Under the pieces are notes generated by a model. It was not told where the DNA came from. It saw nothing but the letters and a program-made list of their open reading frames with translations, and ran no database searches. DNA of 64,000 nucleotides, taken from contig NZ_JADJDO010000041.1 of assembly GCF_016702655.1 (NCBI RefSeq), positions 1-64,000 on the forward strand, given 5' to 3'. Shown in pieces: positions 27,076-38,201 of the stretch (position 1 is the stretch's first letter; each line of letters begins with the position of its first letter). The DNA comes from Ideonella sp. (GTDB lineage Bacteria; Pseudomonadota; Gammaproteobacteria; Burkholderiales; Burkholderiaceae_C). A program made the translations under genes and the position numbers.

Positions 27076-28349
27076 GCGCGGCCTCCGCGCATGAGCTGGC
27101 GATTCTCGATATCCACCCGCAGCACGATCGCGAGGGCCACCAGGTTGACGACGATCGCCGAGCCGCCGAAGCTCATCAGCGGCAGCGTCAGGCCCTTGGT
27201 CGGCAGCACGCCGAGGTTGACGCCCATGTTGATGAAGCTCTGGCCGCCCATCCAGATGCCGATGCCCTGCGCGAACAGCCCGGCGTAGACGCGGTCGAGC
27301 GCGATCGCCTGGCGGCCGATCTGGAAGATGCGCCTTGTCAGCCAGAAGAACGCGACGATCACGACCGCGACGCCGATGAAGCCGAGCTCTTCGCCGACCA
27401 CCGCGAGCAGGAAGTCGGTGTGCGCCTCGGGCAGGTAGTGCAGCTTCTCGACGCTGCCGCCGAGCCCCTGGCCGAAGATCTCGCCGCGGCCGAAGGCGAT
27501 CAGCGAGTGCGAGAGCTGGTAGGCCTTGCCGAGCGTGTACTTCTCGTCCCACGGGTTCAGGTAGGCGAAGATGCGCTCGCGCCGCCACTCGCTGGCCGTG
27601 ATCATCAGCACGAAGGCGCCGAGCAGCACCGCGGTGATGAGCAGGAACATCCTGCCGTTGACGCCGCCCAGGAAGAGGATGCCCATCGCGATCGCGGCGA
27701 TGACCATGAAGGCGCCCATGTCGGGCTCCGCGAGCAGCAACAGGCCGATCACGCCGACCGAGAACGCCATCGGCATCACGGCGGCGAAGAACTTTTCCTT
27801 GACGTCCATCTTGCGCACCATGTAGCCGGCGGCGTACATCGCGATCGTCAGCTTGGCGAGCTCGGACGGCTGGAAGTTCATCACGCCGAGCGGTATCCAG
27901 CGCCGCGCGCCGTTGACGCCCTTGCCGATGACCGGGATCAGCACCAGCACGAGCAGCAGCAGCGTGCCTGCGAACAGCCACGGCGACCACTTCTCCCACA
28001 GGCTCACGGGCACCTGCACCGCGACCACCGCGCACACGAAGGCGATGAAGATCGACAGCAACTGGCGCGACAGGAAATGCGTTGGCGCGTAGCGCGCGAA
28101 CTTCGGGTTGTCGGGCAGCGCGATCGACGCCGAATAGACCATCACGACGCCAAGCGCAAGCAGCGCGACGACGACCCAGACGAGTGCCTGGTCGAAGCCG
28201 AGCAGCCGCGTCGGCTGGCCCGGCGAGACGCTGACCCAGTCGCGCACGGGCACGCGCTCGGGCCGGGCCTCGCTGCTGCGACCGGGCCAGGGCAGGCGCG
28301 CGCGCAGTGCGGCCAGGCCGGAGCGCAACTGCGACGCAGCGGCGCTCAC
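27072..28349 (-). CDS. ftsW: Peptidoglycan glycosyltransferase FtsW
   Basis: SEDS-family lipid II polymerase of the divisome, acting with FtsI. The 425-residue protein has about ten transmembrane helices after a basic cytoplasmic leader, and conserved SEDS motifs: [48 protein letters not shown] and [20 protein letters not shown] with FGGS. The start is GTG at 28349, overlapping the murD stop (GTGA). Confidence 0.95.
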   Translation of the reverse strand: MSAAASQLRSGLAALRARLPWPGRSSEARPERVPVRDWVSVSPGQPTRLLGFDQALVWVVVALLALGVVMVYSASIALPDNPKFARYAPTHFLSRQLLSIFIAFVCAVVAVQVPVSLWEKWSPWLFAGTLLLLVLVLIPVIGKGVNGARRWIPLGVMNFQPSELAKLTIAMYAAGYMVRKMDVKEKFFAAVMPMAFSVGVIGLLLLAEPDMGAFMVIAAIAMGILFLGGVNGRMFLLITAVLLGAFVLMITASEWRRERIFAYLNPWDEKYTLGKAYQLSHSLIAFGRGEIFGQGLGGSVEKLHYLPEAHTDFLLAVVGEELGFIGVAVVIVAFFWLTRRIFQIGRQAIALDRVYAGLFAQGIGIWMGGQSFINMGVNLGVLPTKGLTLPLMSFGGSAIVVNLVALAIVLRVDIENRQLMRGGRA

Positions 28350-29893
28350 GCGACCTCCCCCTGCTCGGCCGCGATTGCCTGCACCTCGGCAACGAAGGCC
28401 TGCGCCCGGTGCTCGTAGTTGCGGAACATGTCCAGGCTCGCGCAGGCCGGGCTGAGCAGCACCGCGTCGCCCGGCCGGGCCTGGACGAAGGCCCAGCGCG
28501 TCGCCGCCTCGAGGCGGTCGAAGTGCTGCATCGCACCGACACCGCAGCCCGAGAGCGCGGCCTCGATCGCCGCTGCGTCGCGGCCGATCAAGGCCACCGC
28601 GCGCGCGTGGCGTGCGAGCGGCGCGGCGAGCGGCGCGAAGTCCTGGCCCTTGCCGTCGCCGCCGAGGATCACGACCAGCCGCGCCGGCGCGCGGTCGGCG
28701 CCAAGGCCGTCGAGCGCGGCCACGGTCGCGCCGACATTGGTGCCCTTGCTGTCGTCGTAGGCGTCGACGCCGCCGACCGTCGCCACGTGCGCCACGCGGT
28801 GCGGCTCGCCGGCATATTCGCGCAGGCCGTGCAGCATCGGTGCGAGCGGGCAGCCGATGGCCCCGGCGAGCGCGAGCGCGGCCAGCGCGTTGGCTGCGTT
28901 GTGGCGCCCGCGCACGCGCAGCGCATCGGCGGGCATCAGGCGCTGCAGATGCAGTTCGGGCTCGGCGTTGCCTGGGCGGCGCTTGGGCGTGGGGTCGGCC
29001 TCGAGCGCACGCACGAGCCAGGCCATGCCGTTCTCGACCACGAGGCCGTAGTCGCCCGGCCGGGCCGGGGCATCGAGCCCGAAGCGGATCACCTTGCGCG
29101 GCGCGGCCTTGGCCTGCCGGCCCTTGGTGGCAGCGGGTACGGCCGGCTCGAGCGCGGCGACGCGCGGGTCGTCGCGGTTGAGCACCATCGTTGCGCGGCT
29201 GCCGAAGATGCGCGCCTTCGCGGCCACATAGGCGTCCATCGTCCCGTGCCAGTCGAGATGGTCCTGCGTGATGTTGAGCAGCGCCGCAGCGCTCGGCTCG
29301 AAGCCGGCCACGCCGTGCAGTTGGAAACTCGACAGCTCGAGCACCCACACCTGGGGCAGCGCGCCGGCGTCGAGCGCCTGCGCCAGCGTCTCGAGCATCG
29401 TCGGGCCGATGTTGCCGGCGATCGCGACGCTGCGTCCGGCGCGGCGGGCGAGCAGGGCCGTCATCGCGGTCGTCGTCGTCTTGCCGTTGGTGCCGGTGAC
29501 AGCGAGGATCTGCGGCGCGTAGCCGCGCTCGGCCTGCAGCGCCGCGAGCGCCTGCACGAAGAGGTCGAGCTCGCCCTGCACCGGCACGCCGCGCGCCGCG
29601 GCGGCAGCGAGCAAGGGCGCGATGCGTTCGTCGCCCGGTGCGAGGCCGGGGCTCCTGAAGACGCGCGCGACGCCGTCGAGCAGCGCGGCCTCGAGCAGCC
29701 CTCCGGTCTGCACCGCCTGCGGCACGCCGGCTGCGAGCGCGTCGGCCTGCGGCGGGCGTTGCGCCGTACCGAGGCGCGAATCCCACACCGTGACCATGGC
29801 ACCGGAGCGCGCGCACCACTGCGCCATCGCGAGCCCCGAGGCGCCGAGGCCGAGCACGAGAACGCGAGCGTTGTTCAATGCGTCCATCGCCAT
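28346..29893 (-). CDS. murD: UDP-N-acetylmuramoyl-L-alanine--D-glutamate ligase
   Basis: Adds D-Glu to UDP-MurNAc-L-Ala. The 515-residue protein has [16 protein letters not shown], the ATP loop [35 protein letters not shown] and [11 protein letters not shown]. It is longer than typical (about 440-500) because of a Lys/Pro-rich insertion in the middle domain ([29 protein letters not shown]). Start 29893 overlaps the mraY stop; an ATG at 29887 is an alternative. Confidence 0.94.
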   Translation of the reverse strand: MAMDALNNARVLVLGLGASGLAMAQWCARSGAMVTVWDSRLGTAQRPPQADALAAGVPQAVQTGGLLEAALLDGVARVFRSPGLAPGDERIAPLLAAAAARGVPVQGELDLFVQALAALQAERGYAPQILAVTGTNGKTTTTAMTALLARRAGRSVAIAGNIGPTMLETLAQALDAGALPQVWVLELSSFQLHGVAGFEPSAAALLNITQDHLDWHGTMDAYVAAKARIFGSRATMVLNRDDPRVAALEPAVPAATKGRQAKAAPRKVIRFGLDAPARPGDYGLVVENGMAWLVRALEADPTPKRRPGNAEPELHLQRLMPADALRVRGRHNAANALAALALAGAIGCPLAPMLHGLREYAGEPHRVAHVATVGGVDAYDDSKGTNVGATVAALDGLGADRAPARLVVILGGDGKGQDFAPLAAPLARHARAVALIGRDAAAIEAALSGCGVGAMQHFDRLEAATRWAFVQARPGDAVLLSPACASLDMFRNYEHRAQAFVAEVQAIAAEQGEVA

Positions 29894-31071
29894 CAGCGCA
29901 GCTTCAGGCTCGCCAGCCCGATCAGGCACAGCAGCATCGTGATGATCCAGAACCGGACCACGACCTGGGTCTCGGTCCAGCCCGACTTCTCGAAGTGGTG
30001 GTGCAGCGGCGCCATCAGCAGGATGCGCCGGCCGGTGCCGGTCTTCTTCTTCGTGTACTTGAACCAGCTCACCTGCAGCATCACCGACAGCGCCTCGGCG
30101 ACGAACACGCCGCCCATGATCGCAAGCACGATCTCCTGGCGCGTGATGACGGCGATCGTGCCCAAGGCGCCGCCCAGCGCGAGCGCGCCCACGTCGCCCA
30201 TGAAGACCTGCGCCGGATGGGTGTTGAACCACAGGAAGGCGAGCCCCGCGCCGGCCATCGCCGAGCAGAACACGAGCAGTTCGCCGGCGCCGGGAATGTA
30301 GGGGAAGAGCAGGTAGCGCGAGTAGACCGAGCTGCCGGTGATGTAGGCGAACACGCCCAGCGCCGAGCCGACCATCACGACCGGCATGATCGCCAGGCCG
30401 TCGAGGCCGTCGGTCAGATTGACGGCGTTGCTCGCGCCGACGATCACGAACCAGGTCAGGATGATGAAGCCGAACACGCCGAGCGGATAGCTGATCGACT
30501 TGATGAAGGGCACCATCAGGTCGGCCTTGGGCGGCAGCTCGTTCGAGAAGCCGCTCTGCACCCAGCGGATGAAGAGCTCGAGCACGCGCAGGTTCGAGGT
30601 CTCGGAGACGCTGAACGCGAGGTAGAGCGCGGCGACGAGGCCGATCAGCGACTGCCAGAAGAACTTCTCGCGCGACCGCATGCCCTCGGGGTTCTTGTCG
30701 ACCACCTTGCGCCAGTCGTCGGCCCAGCCGATGGCGCCGAACCCCATCGTCACCAGCATCACGATCCAGACGAAGCGGTTGCTCCAGTCGAACCACAGCA
30801 GGGTCGAGACGCCGATGCCGATCAGGATCAGCACCCCGCCCATGGTCGGCGTGCCGCTCTTGGCGAGGTGCGACTCCATGCCGTAGCCGCGCACGGGCTG
30901 GCCGATCTTCAGCGCCGCCAGGCGCCGGATGACCCAGGGCCCGAACGCGAGGCCGATCAGGAGCGCCGTCATCGCCGCCATCACGGCGCGGAAGGTCAGG
31001 TACTGGAAGACGCGGAAGAAGCCGAACTCGGGCGAGAGCTGCTGCAACCATTGGGCGAGGCTAAGCAGCAT
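29893..31071 (-). CDS. mraY: Phospho-N-acetylmuramoyl-pentapeptide transferase
   Basis: Membrane enzyme forming lipid I from UDP-MurNAc-pentapeptide and undecaprenyl phosphate. The 392-residue protein has ten transmembrane segments and the family motifs [34 protein letters not shown] and [12 protein letters not shown]. Start 31071 gives [12 protein letters not shown] and overlaps the murF 3' end by 11 bases. Confidence 0.96.
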   Translation of the reverse strand: MLLSLAQWLQQLSPEFGFFRVFQYLTFRAVMAAMTALLIGLAFGPWVIRRLAALKIGQPVRGYGMESHLAKSGTPTMGGVLILIGIGVSTLLWFDWSNRFVWIVMLVTMGFGAIGWADDWRKVVDKNPEGMRSREKFFWQSLIGLVAALYLAFSVSETSNLRVLELFIRWVQSGFSNELPPKADLMVPFIKSISYPLGVFGFIILTWFVIVGASNAVNLTDGLDGLAIMPVVMVGSALGVFAYITGSSVYSRYLLFPYIPGAGELLVFCSAMAGAGLAFLWFNTHPAQVFMGDVGALALGGALGTIAVITRQEIVLAIMGGVFVAEALSVMLQVSWFKYTKKKTGTGRRILLMAPLHHHFEKSGWTETQVVVRFWIITMLLCLIGLASLKLR

Positions 31072-32433
31072 GCGGCGCCTCACGGGCTGCGAGCAGTCTG
31101 GCGACGACCTGCTCCATCTGCATGAAGCGCGAACCCTTGACGACGATGGCCGAGGCGGCAGGCATCGCTTCCAGCGCCGCAAGCAGCGCCGGCATCGCAT
31201 CGAAGTGTCGCGCCGCGCCGTGCGCAGCCGCCGCCGCCGCGCTCTGCGCGCCGACGGTCCACAAGTGCTCGATGCCGCGTGCGCCCGCGTAGGCGCCGAC
31301 CTCGGTGTGAAAGGCCGGACCCTGGTCGCCGACCTCGCCCATGTCGCCGAGGATCAGCCAGCGCGGCCCGGGCAGGCCGGCCAGCACGTCGATCGCTGCG
31401 CGCACCGAATCCGGATTCGCGTTGTACGAGTCGTCGATCAGCGTCACCGCGCGCCCGCCGAGCGCGACGCGCTGCACCTGCGAGCGGCCCTTGACGGGCG
31501 CGAACGCCGCCAGCCCCTCGCCGACTGCCGCGAGCGGGCAGCCTGCGGCGAGCGCGCAGGCCGCGGCGGCGAGCGCGTTCTTGACGTTGTGGCGCCCCGC
31601 CACCCGCAGCGCGACATCGAAGCGGCCAGCCGGCGTCTCGATGCGCGCCGCCCAGTGGTCGCCCTGCCAGTCCGCGCTGCCCCGCACGTCGGCCGGCGCA
31701 TCGAGCGCGAAGCTCAGCGTGCGGCGCGCGCCGGCGATCTCGCGCCAGAGCGGCGTGTGCGCGTCGTCGGCGGGAAACACGGCCACGCCGTCGGCGCCGA
31801 GGGCGGCGATCACAGCGCCGTTCTCGCGCGCGACGCTCGCCACGTTGGCCATGAACTCGAGATGCTCGCGCTGCGCGTTGTTCACGAGCGCCACCGTGGG
31901 CGCCGCCAGCGCGGCCAGCGGCGCGATCTCGCCCGGGTGGTTCATGCCGATCTCGACCGCGGCCGCGCGGTGCCCGGCGCGCAGCCCGAGCAGCGTCAGC
32001 GGCACGCCGATGTCGTTGTTGAAGTTGCCCGCGGTCGCGAGCGCCGCGTCGCCGTGCCAGGCGCGCAGGATGGACGCGATCATCTGCGTCACCGTCGTCT
32101 TGCCGTTGCTGCCGGTGACGGCGACGAGCGGCAGATGCATGCGCCGCCGCCAGGCACCGGCCAGCGCGGCGAGCGCGGCCCGGCTGTCGGCCACCTGCAG
32201 CCCTGGCAGCCCGGCCTCGGCGAGCCCCTGCTCGGCGAGCGCAGCGACCGCACCCGCGGCGCGCGCCTGCGCCAGAAACGCATGGCCGTCGAAGCGCTCG
32301 CCGCGCAGCGCAACGAACAGGTCGCCCGCGCGCAGGCTGCGCGTGTCGGTGTGCACGCGCCCGAAGACGACGCTGCCGTCGCCGACGAGCCCGGCATCGG
32401 GCAGCAGCGCTTGCGCCTGGGCAAGCGTCATCA

Positions 32434-32437
<4 letters not shown>
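31061..32437 (-). CDS. murF: UDP-N-acetylmuramoyl-tripeptide--D-alanyl-D-alanine ligase
   Basis: Adds D-Ala-D-Ala to complete the muropeptide. The 458-residue protein has [20 protein letters not shown], the ATP loop [40 protein letters not shown] and LGDMGEVGD. The start MMM lies at the murE stop; 32437 forms an ATGA overlap. All Mur-ligase motifs are intact. Confidence 0.96.
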
Positions 32438-33933
<1,496 letters not shown>

Positions 33934-33934
33934 G

Positions 33935-35719
33935 CTAGAAGCTCTCTTCCTCGCTGCGCAGCGCGCGCGCGACGATCTGCGGGCGCACTTCGAGGTCCGG
34001 TTGCACGCCCATCGTGCGCAGCGTCTGCTGCACGACGTTGGCGAACACCGGCGCGGCCACATCGCCGCCGTAGTACTTGCCGTTGCTCGGTTCGTCGACC
34101 ATCACCGCGACGACGATGCGCGGGTTCAGCGCCGGGGCCATGCCGACGAACCAGGCGCGGTACTTCTTCTGCGAATAGCCCTTGCCTTCCTGCTTGTAGG
34201 CGGTGCCGGTCTTGCCGCCGACGGTGTAGCCCATCGGTTGCGCCTTGAGCGCGGTGCCGCCCTCCTGCGTCACCATGTGCAGCATCTCGCGCACCGCGCG
34301 CGCCGTCTTGGGCGAGAGCACGCGCACGCCTGCCACCGGTTCTGCGGCCTCGCCCTGACGGCGCACGATGGAAGCCGGAACGAGCTCGCCGTCGCGGGCG
34401 AAGACGGTGTAGGCGCGGGCGAGCTGGAACAGGCTTGCCGACAGGCCGTAGCCGTAGCTCATCGTCGCCTGCTCGATCGGGCGCCAGCTCTTGTACGGGC
34501 GCAGGCGCCCGGTCACCGCGCCGGGGAAGTCGATCTGCGGGCGCTGGCCGAAGCCGGCCGCGCTGAAAAGCTCCCACATCTCGCGCGGCTGCATCTGCAT
34601 CGCCATCTTGACGACGCCGACGTTGCTCGACTTCTGGATCACCTGCGCCACCGTGAGCGGGCCGTGCGGATGGGCGTCGGTGATGGTCGCGCCGGTGATC
34701 GTCATGTGACCGGGCGCGGTCTGGATCACGGTGTCGGGCGTGACGCGCCCGGTCTCCAGCGCGAGCCCGGCGATGAAGGGCTTCATCGTCGAGCCGGGCT
34801 CGAAGATGTCGGTGAGGGCCCGGTTGCGCAGTTGCGCGCCGGCGAGGCCGCGCCGCTCGCCGGGCACATAGCTCGGGTAGTTGGCGAGCGCGAGCACCTC
34901 GCCGGTCTGCACGTCGAGCACGACCACGCTGCCGGCCTTGGCCTTGTGCTCGGTCACCGCCTCGCGCACGCGCTGGTAGGCGAAGAACTGGACCTTGGAG
35001 TCGATCGCGAGCTCGATGTCCTGGCCGTCGACGGGGGGTACGGTCTCGCCGATCTCTTCCACCGGCGCGCCGAGGCGGTCCTTGATGACGCGCCTGGAGC
35101 CGTTGCGGCCGGTCAGATCCTTGTTCAGCGCGAGCTCGACGCCCTCCTGCCCGCGATCCTCGATGTTGGTGAAGCCCACCACATGCGCCGCCGCCTCGCC
35201 CTCGGGGTACTTGCGCTTGTATTCGGTGAGCTGGTGCACGCCCTTGAGTCGCAGCGCGCGCACCGCGTCGGCCAGCGGCTCGTCGACCTGGCGCCGCAGC
35301 CAGACGAAGTTCTGGCTGTCGCCGATGCGCGCGTCGAGCTCGCGCGGCTTCATGCCGAGCGCCCTGGCCAGGCGCGCGCGGACAGCCGGGTCGGGGTCCA
35401 TGTCCTTGGGGATGGCCCACAGCGAAGGCACCGGCACGCTCGCGGCGAGGATCAGCCCGTTGCGGTCGGTGATGCGGCCGCGGCTCGCCGGCAGCTCGAT
35501 CGTGCGCGCATAGCGCGCCTCGCCCTGGCGCTGGAAGAACGGCGCCTCGAGCACCTGCACGTAGAGCGCGCGCCCGAGCAGCACGCAGAACGACGCGCCG
35601 ACGGCCGCGACGACGAACTTCGAGCGCCACGGCGGCGTCTTCGACGCGAGCAAGGGGCTCGACGCGTAGTTCACGCCGCGCGCGCCGGTCGCCTGCGCAA
35701 CCGTCCGGCGCCGACTCAT
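33935..35719 (-). CDS. ftsI: Peptidoglycan D,D-transpeptidase FtsI (PBP3)
   Basis: Septal class B penicillin-binding protein. The 594-residue protein has a basic cytoplasmic tail, one transmembrane helix (VVAAVGASFCVLLGRALYV), the pedestal domain starting ASRGRITDRNG, and the transpeptidase with nucleophile S310 in EPGSTMKPF, KSSNVG and KTGT. Overlaps ftsL by four bases. Normal length and intact motifs. Confidence 0.96.
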   Translation of the reverse strand: MSRRRTVAQATGARGVNYASSPLLASKTPPWRSKFVVAAVGASFCVLLGRALYVQVLEAPFFQRQGEARYARTIELPASRGRITDRNGLILAASVPVPSLWAIPKDMDPDPAVRARLARALGMKPRELDARIGDSQNFVWLRRQVDEPLADAVRALRLKGVHQLTEYKRKYPEGEAAAHVVGFTNIEDRGQEGVELALNKDLTGRNGSRRVIKDRLGAPVEEIGETVPPVDGQDIELAIDSKVQFFAYQRVREAVTEHKAKAGSVVVLDVQTGEVLALANYPSYVPGERRGLAGAQLRNRALTDIFEPGSTMKPFIAGLALETGRVTPDTVIQTAPGHMTITGATITDAHPHGPLTVAQVIQKSSNVGVVKMAMQMQPREMWELFSAAGFGQRPQIDFPGAVTGRLRPYKSWRPIEQATMSYGYGLSASLFQLARAYTVFARDGELVPASIVRRQGEAAEPVAGVRVLSPKTARAVREMLHMVTQEGGTALKAQPMGYTVGGKTGTAYKQEGKGYSQKKYRAWFVGMAPALNPRIVVAVMVDEPSNGKYYGGDVAAPVFANVVQQTLRTMGVQPDLEVRPQIVARALRSEEESF

Positions 35720-36000
35720 TGGGTGGCCCCCGATGCACGCGCATAGGTCACGTAGTTCGTGACCGCCGGCGTCGCGGTGCGCATCGCGAGCTGCTGGCGT
35801 GCCACGGCCTCGACGCGCGACGGCGTGGCCTGCGATTGCTTGTCGGCCTGCAGCCGCTCGTGATCGACCTCGAGCTGGCGCTCCTCGGCCTGCGCCTTGT
35901 CGAGCGCGGCGTACAGGCGCCGCGAGTCGTAGGACACGCGCACCAGCGCGATGCCGCTCGCGATCAGCGCAACGAGCAGCAGCAGGTTCAGGCGCGTCAT
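35716..36000 (-). CDS. ftsL: Cell division protein FtsL
   Basis: A small bitopic divisome protein that forms a coiled coil with FtsB and joins FtsQ. The 94-residue protein has a transmembrane helix ([17 protein letters not shown]) followed by a heptad-type helix ([20 protein letters not shown]). Identified by position between rsmH and ftsI as well as topology, since FtsL sequence is poorly conserved. Confidence 0.92.
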   Translation of the reverse strand: MTRLNLLLLVALIASGIALVRVSYDSRRLYAALDKAQAEERQLEVDHERLQADKQSQATPSRVEAVARQQLAMRTATPAVTNYVTYARASGATQ

Positions 36001-36953
36001 GTCGCTGCCGCCCAGGCGACTTCGGTGCGCTCGGCGACGCGCATGATCGCCGAGCGCGCGCGCGGGTTGGCGCGCAGCTCGGTCTCGCCCGGCTTGACGC
36101 GCGCCAGCGCGCGCAGCCGCATCGGCGCCGGCTGCGCGAACGGCGCGCGGCGATCGAAAGCCGCCTTGGCGTGGCGCGCGATGAAGGTCTTGACGATCCG
36201 GTCTTCGAGCGAGTGAAAGCTGATCACCACCAGCCGCCCGCCCGGACGCAACACCTCGAGGGCCGCGTTCAGCCCTTGTTCGAGCTCCTCAAGCTCGGCG
36301 TTGACGAAAATCCGAAGAGCTTGAAATGTGCGCGTTGCAGGGTCCTGGCCCGGCTCGCGGGTTTTGACCGCACGAGCCACGATTTCGGAAAGCTCGGCCG
36401 TGGTTCGAACAGCCTGCCCGCCTTCGCGGCGAGCAACAAGCGCCTTTGCAATCTGAACAGCAAACCGTTCTTCGCCATAGTCACGTATCACCTCCGCGAT
36501 CTGCCGCTCGTCGGCGCGAGCCAGGAATTGCGCCGCGCTCTCGCCGCGCGTCGTGTCCATGCGCATGTCCAGCGGACCGTCGAAACGGAAGCTGAAGCCG
36601 CGCGCGGGGTCGTCGATCTGCGGGCTCGAGACGCCCAGGTCGAGCAGCACGCCGTGCAGCTCGGTCACGCCGAGGGCCGCGAGCTCGCTCGCCAGCGCGG
36701 CAAAGCGCGCGTGGCGGATCGTGAAGCGCCGATCCGTGATTGCCGCCGCGGCGGCCACCGCCTGCGGGTCGCGATCGAGGGCGATGACGCGGCCCGCGGG
36801 CGAAAGCGCGCCGAGCAAGCGCCGCGAGTGCCCGCCGCGCCCGAAGGTGCCGTCCACGTAGATGCCGTCGGCGTCGGTCAGCAACGCATCGACCGCCTCG
36901 ACGAGCAGCACCGTGGTGTGCTGCCAGTCTGCCCTGCCCGCCGTTGCGTCCAT
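35997..36953 (-). CDS. rsmH: 16S rRNA (cytosine1402-N4)-methyltransferase
   Basis: Methylates N4 of C1402 in 16S rRNA. The 318-residue protein has [13 protein letters not shown], the SAM motif [36 protein letters not shown] and [13 protein letters not shown]. Codons for about residues 155-220 (36295-36490) use far more A/T in third positions than the rest of the gene (GAA, TTT, GTT, CTT, GCA), yet the protein motifs are conserved. This hints at a recombined patch. The ATG overlaps the mraZ stop. Confidence 0.96.
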   Translation of the reverse strand: MDATAGRADWQHTTVLLVEAVDALLTDADGIYVDGTFGRGGHSRRLLGALSPAGRVIALDRDPQAVAAAAAITDRRFTIRHARFAALASELAALGVTELHGVLLDLGVSSPQIDDPARGFSFRFDGPLDMRMDTTRGESAAQFLARADERQIAEVIRDYGEERFAVQIAKALVARREGGQAVRTTAELSEIVARAVKTREPGQDPATRTFQALRIFVNAELEELEQGLNAALEVLRPGGRLVVISFHSLEDRIVKTFIARHAKAAFDRRAPFAQPAPMRLRALARVKPGETELRANPRARSAIMRVAERTEVAWAAAT

Positions 36954-37381
36954 TAGAAGCTGAAATCCCTGAGCGCGTCGGGCATCTCCGACTTCATCAC
37001 CTCGGCCTCGTGCGCAGCGTAGGCGGCGGCGTCCCAGAGCTCGAAGTGGCTGCCCATGCCGAGCAGCATCACGTCGCGTTGGAGCCCGGCCGAGGCGCGC
37101 AGTTCGGGCGCGACGAGCACGCGCGAAGAGCCGTCGATCTCGACGTCCATTGCGTTGCCCAGGAAGACACGCTTCCAGCCGCTGGCCGACATCGGCAGCG
37201 CGGCGACACGGTCGCGGAAGGCCTCCCAGGCCGGGCGCGGGAACACCATCAGGCAACCCTGAGGGTGCTTGGTGAGCGTCAGTTGGCCGGCCGCAGTGGA
37301 CTGCAGCACGTCGCGATGGCGCGCGGGCACGGCCACGCGGCCCTTGCCGTCGAGCGTGAGCGCCGAGGCGCCCTGGAACAT
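36953..37381 (-). CDS. mraZ: Transcriptional regulator MraZ
   Basis: AbrB-fold regulator heading the dcw cluster; in E. coli it represses its own operon. The 142-residue protein starts [20 protein letters not shown] and has two SpoVT-AbrB-like halves (second: [20 protein letters not shown]). Start 37381 is chosen over 37429 because it matches the family N-terminus. Ten-base-spaced GTG repeats upstream are its likely binding sites. Confidence 0.95.
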   Translation of the reverse strand: MFQGASALTLDGKGRVAVPARHRDVLQSTAAGQLTLTKHPQGCLMVFPRPAWEAFRDRVAALPMSASGWKRVFLGNAMDVEIDGSSRVLVAPELRASAGLQRDVMLLGMGSHFELWDAAAYAAHEAEVMKSEMPDALRDFSF

Positions 37382-37409
37382 GTGACCCGCCACCCCACCT
37401 CCGCCGCAG

Positions 37410-37476
37410 CGCGCATCACGTTGCGCCACAAAAATGCACTTTTCGCCACTTTATCGGATCGCTCCGGCGGAAGCAA
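37410..37476 (-). promoter_or_regulatory. Probable mraZ promoter with MraZ-box array
   Basis: On the minus strand, GTGGCGAAAA, GTGCATTTTT, GTGGCGCAAC and GTGATGCGCG follow without gaps (37449 down to 37410), a GTG every ten bases. MraZ in other bacteria binds TGGG-type repeats separated by five bases, the same ten-base period. A candidate sigma-70 promoter TTGCTT-17-TAAAGT (37476-37448) ends at the first repeat. Autoregulation by MraZ is an inference from this layout. Confidence 0.6.
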
Positions 37477-37597
37477 TGGGAGTTGCGATGAAAAATCAAT
37501 GAAATCAATTACTTAGACGCTGTTTTCCATGTTCGGTCGAGAAAAACGTCTGTAGAAATAAGGACTTGCGATGCTCAGTGAATGTGAAACGTGAGAT

Positions 37598-38071
37598 TCA
37601 ACGCAGCACCGGCAGCGCGGACGTCTGCTTGACGGTCTCGAGCGCGAAGCTCGACTTGACGTCGGCCACGTCGGGCTGTTCGAGCAGGCTGCCCATCATG
37701 AAACGCGAGAAATGGGCCAGGTCGGCGACCTGGACGCGCAGCAGGTAGTCCATGTCGCCGGTCAGCGAGTGGCACTCGATCACCTCGGGCCAGGTCAACA
37801 CCGCGCGCGCGAACTGCGAGGCGGGCATCTGCCCTTTCTTCTCCAGCTTCACGCTCACGTAGGCCAGCAGCCCGAGCCCGACCTTGAGCGGGTCGAGCAG
37901 CGCGGCATAGGCGCGGATCACGCCGCTTTCCTCGAGGCTGCGCAGGCGGCGCAGGCAGGGCGAGGGCGACAGGTTCACGAGCGCCGCCAGTTCGTTGTTC
38001 TGGATGCGGCCGTCGCGTTGCAACGCATCGAGGATCAGGCGGTCGGTGCGATCCAGAGCGGGTTCGTGCAT
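37598..38071 (-). CDS. lrp: Lrp/AsnC family transcriptional regulator
   Basis: A 157-residue feast/famine regulator: N-terminal winged helix (LDRTDRLILDALQRDGRIQN; LSPSPCLRRLRSLEESGVI) and C-terminal RAM ligand domain (VEIECHSLTGDMDYLLRVQV-type region). Start 38071 (MHEPALDRTD) follows an AGGGGA site. It diverges from iorA over a 130-base AT-richer gap, so it likely controls iorAB in response to an amino acid. Confidence 0.93.
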   Translation of the reverse strand: MHEPALDRTDRLILDALQRDGRIQNNELAALVNLSPSPCLRRLRSLEESGVIRAYAALLDPLKVGLGLLAYVSVKLEKKGQMPASQFARAVLTWPEVIECHSLTGDMDYLLRVQVADLAHFSRFMMGSLLEQPDVADVKSSFALETVKQTSALPVLR

Positions 38072-38201
38072 GGGGTTTCCCCTGATCTCTGTGGAGCAAT
38101 AAAGTAGCTCATTATCAGTCTTTCGAGGCATTGAAAGCAATCATATTGCGCATGACGAGCCATAGACTTTCGCTCTACCGCCCTTCCACGCAGGAATCGT
38201 C
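38072..38201. promoter_or_regulatory. Divergent lrp-iorA control region
   Basis: 130 bases, clearly more A/T-rich than the flanks (for example attgaaagcaatcatattg), between two divergent starts. It must hold both promoters and is a natural place for Lrp sites. No precise operator can be fixed by eye. Confidence 0.5.
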
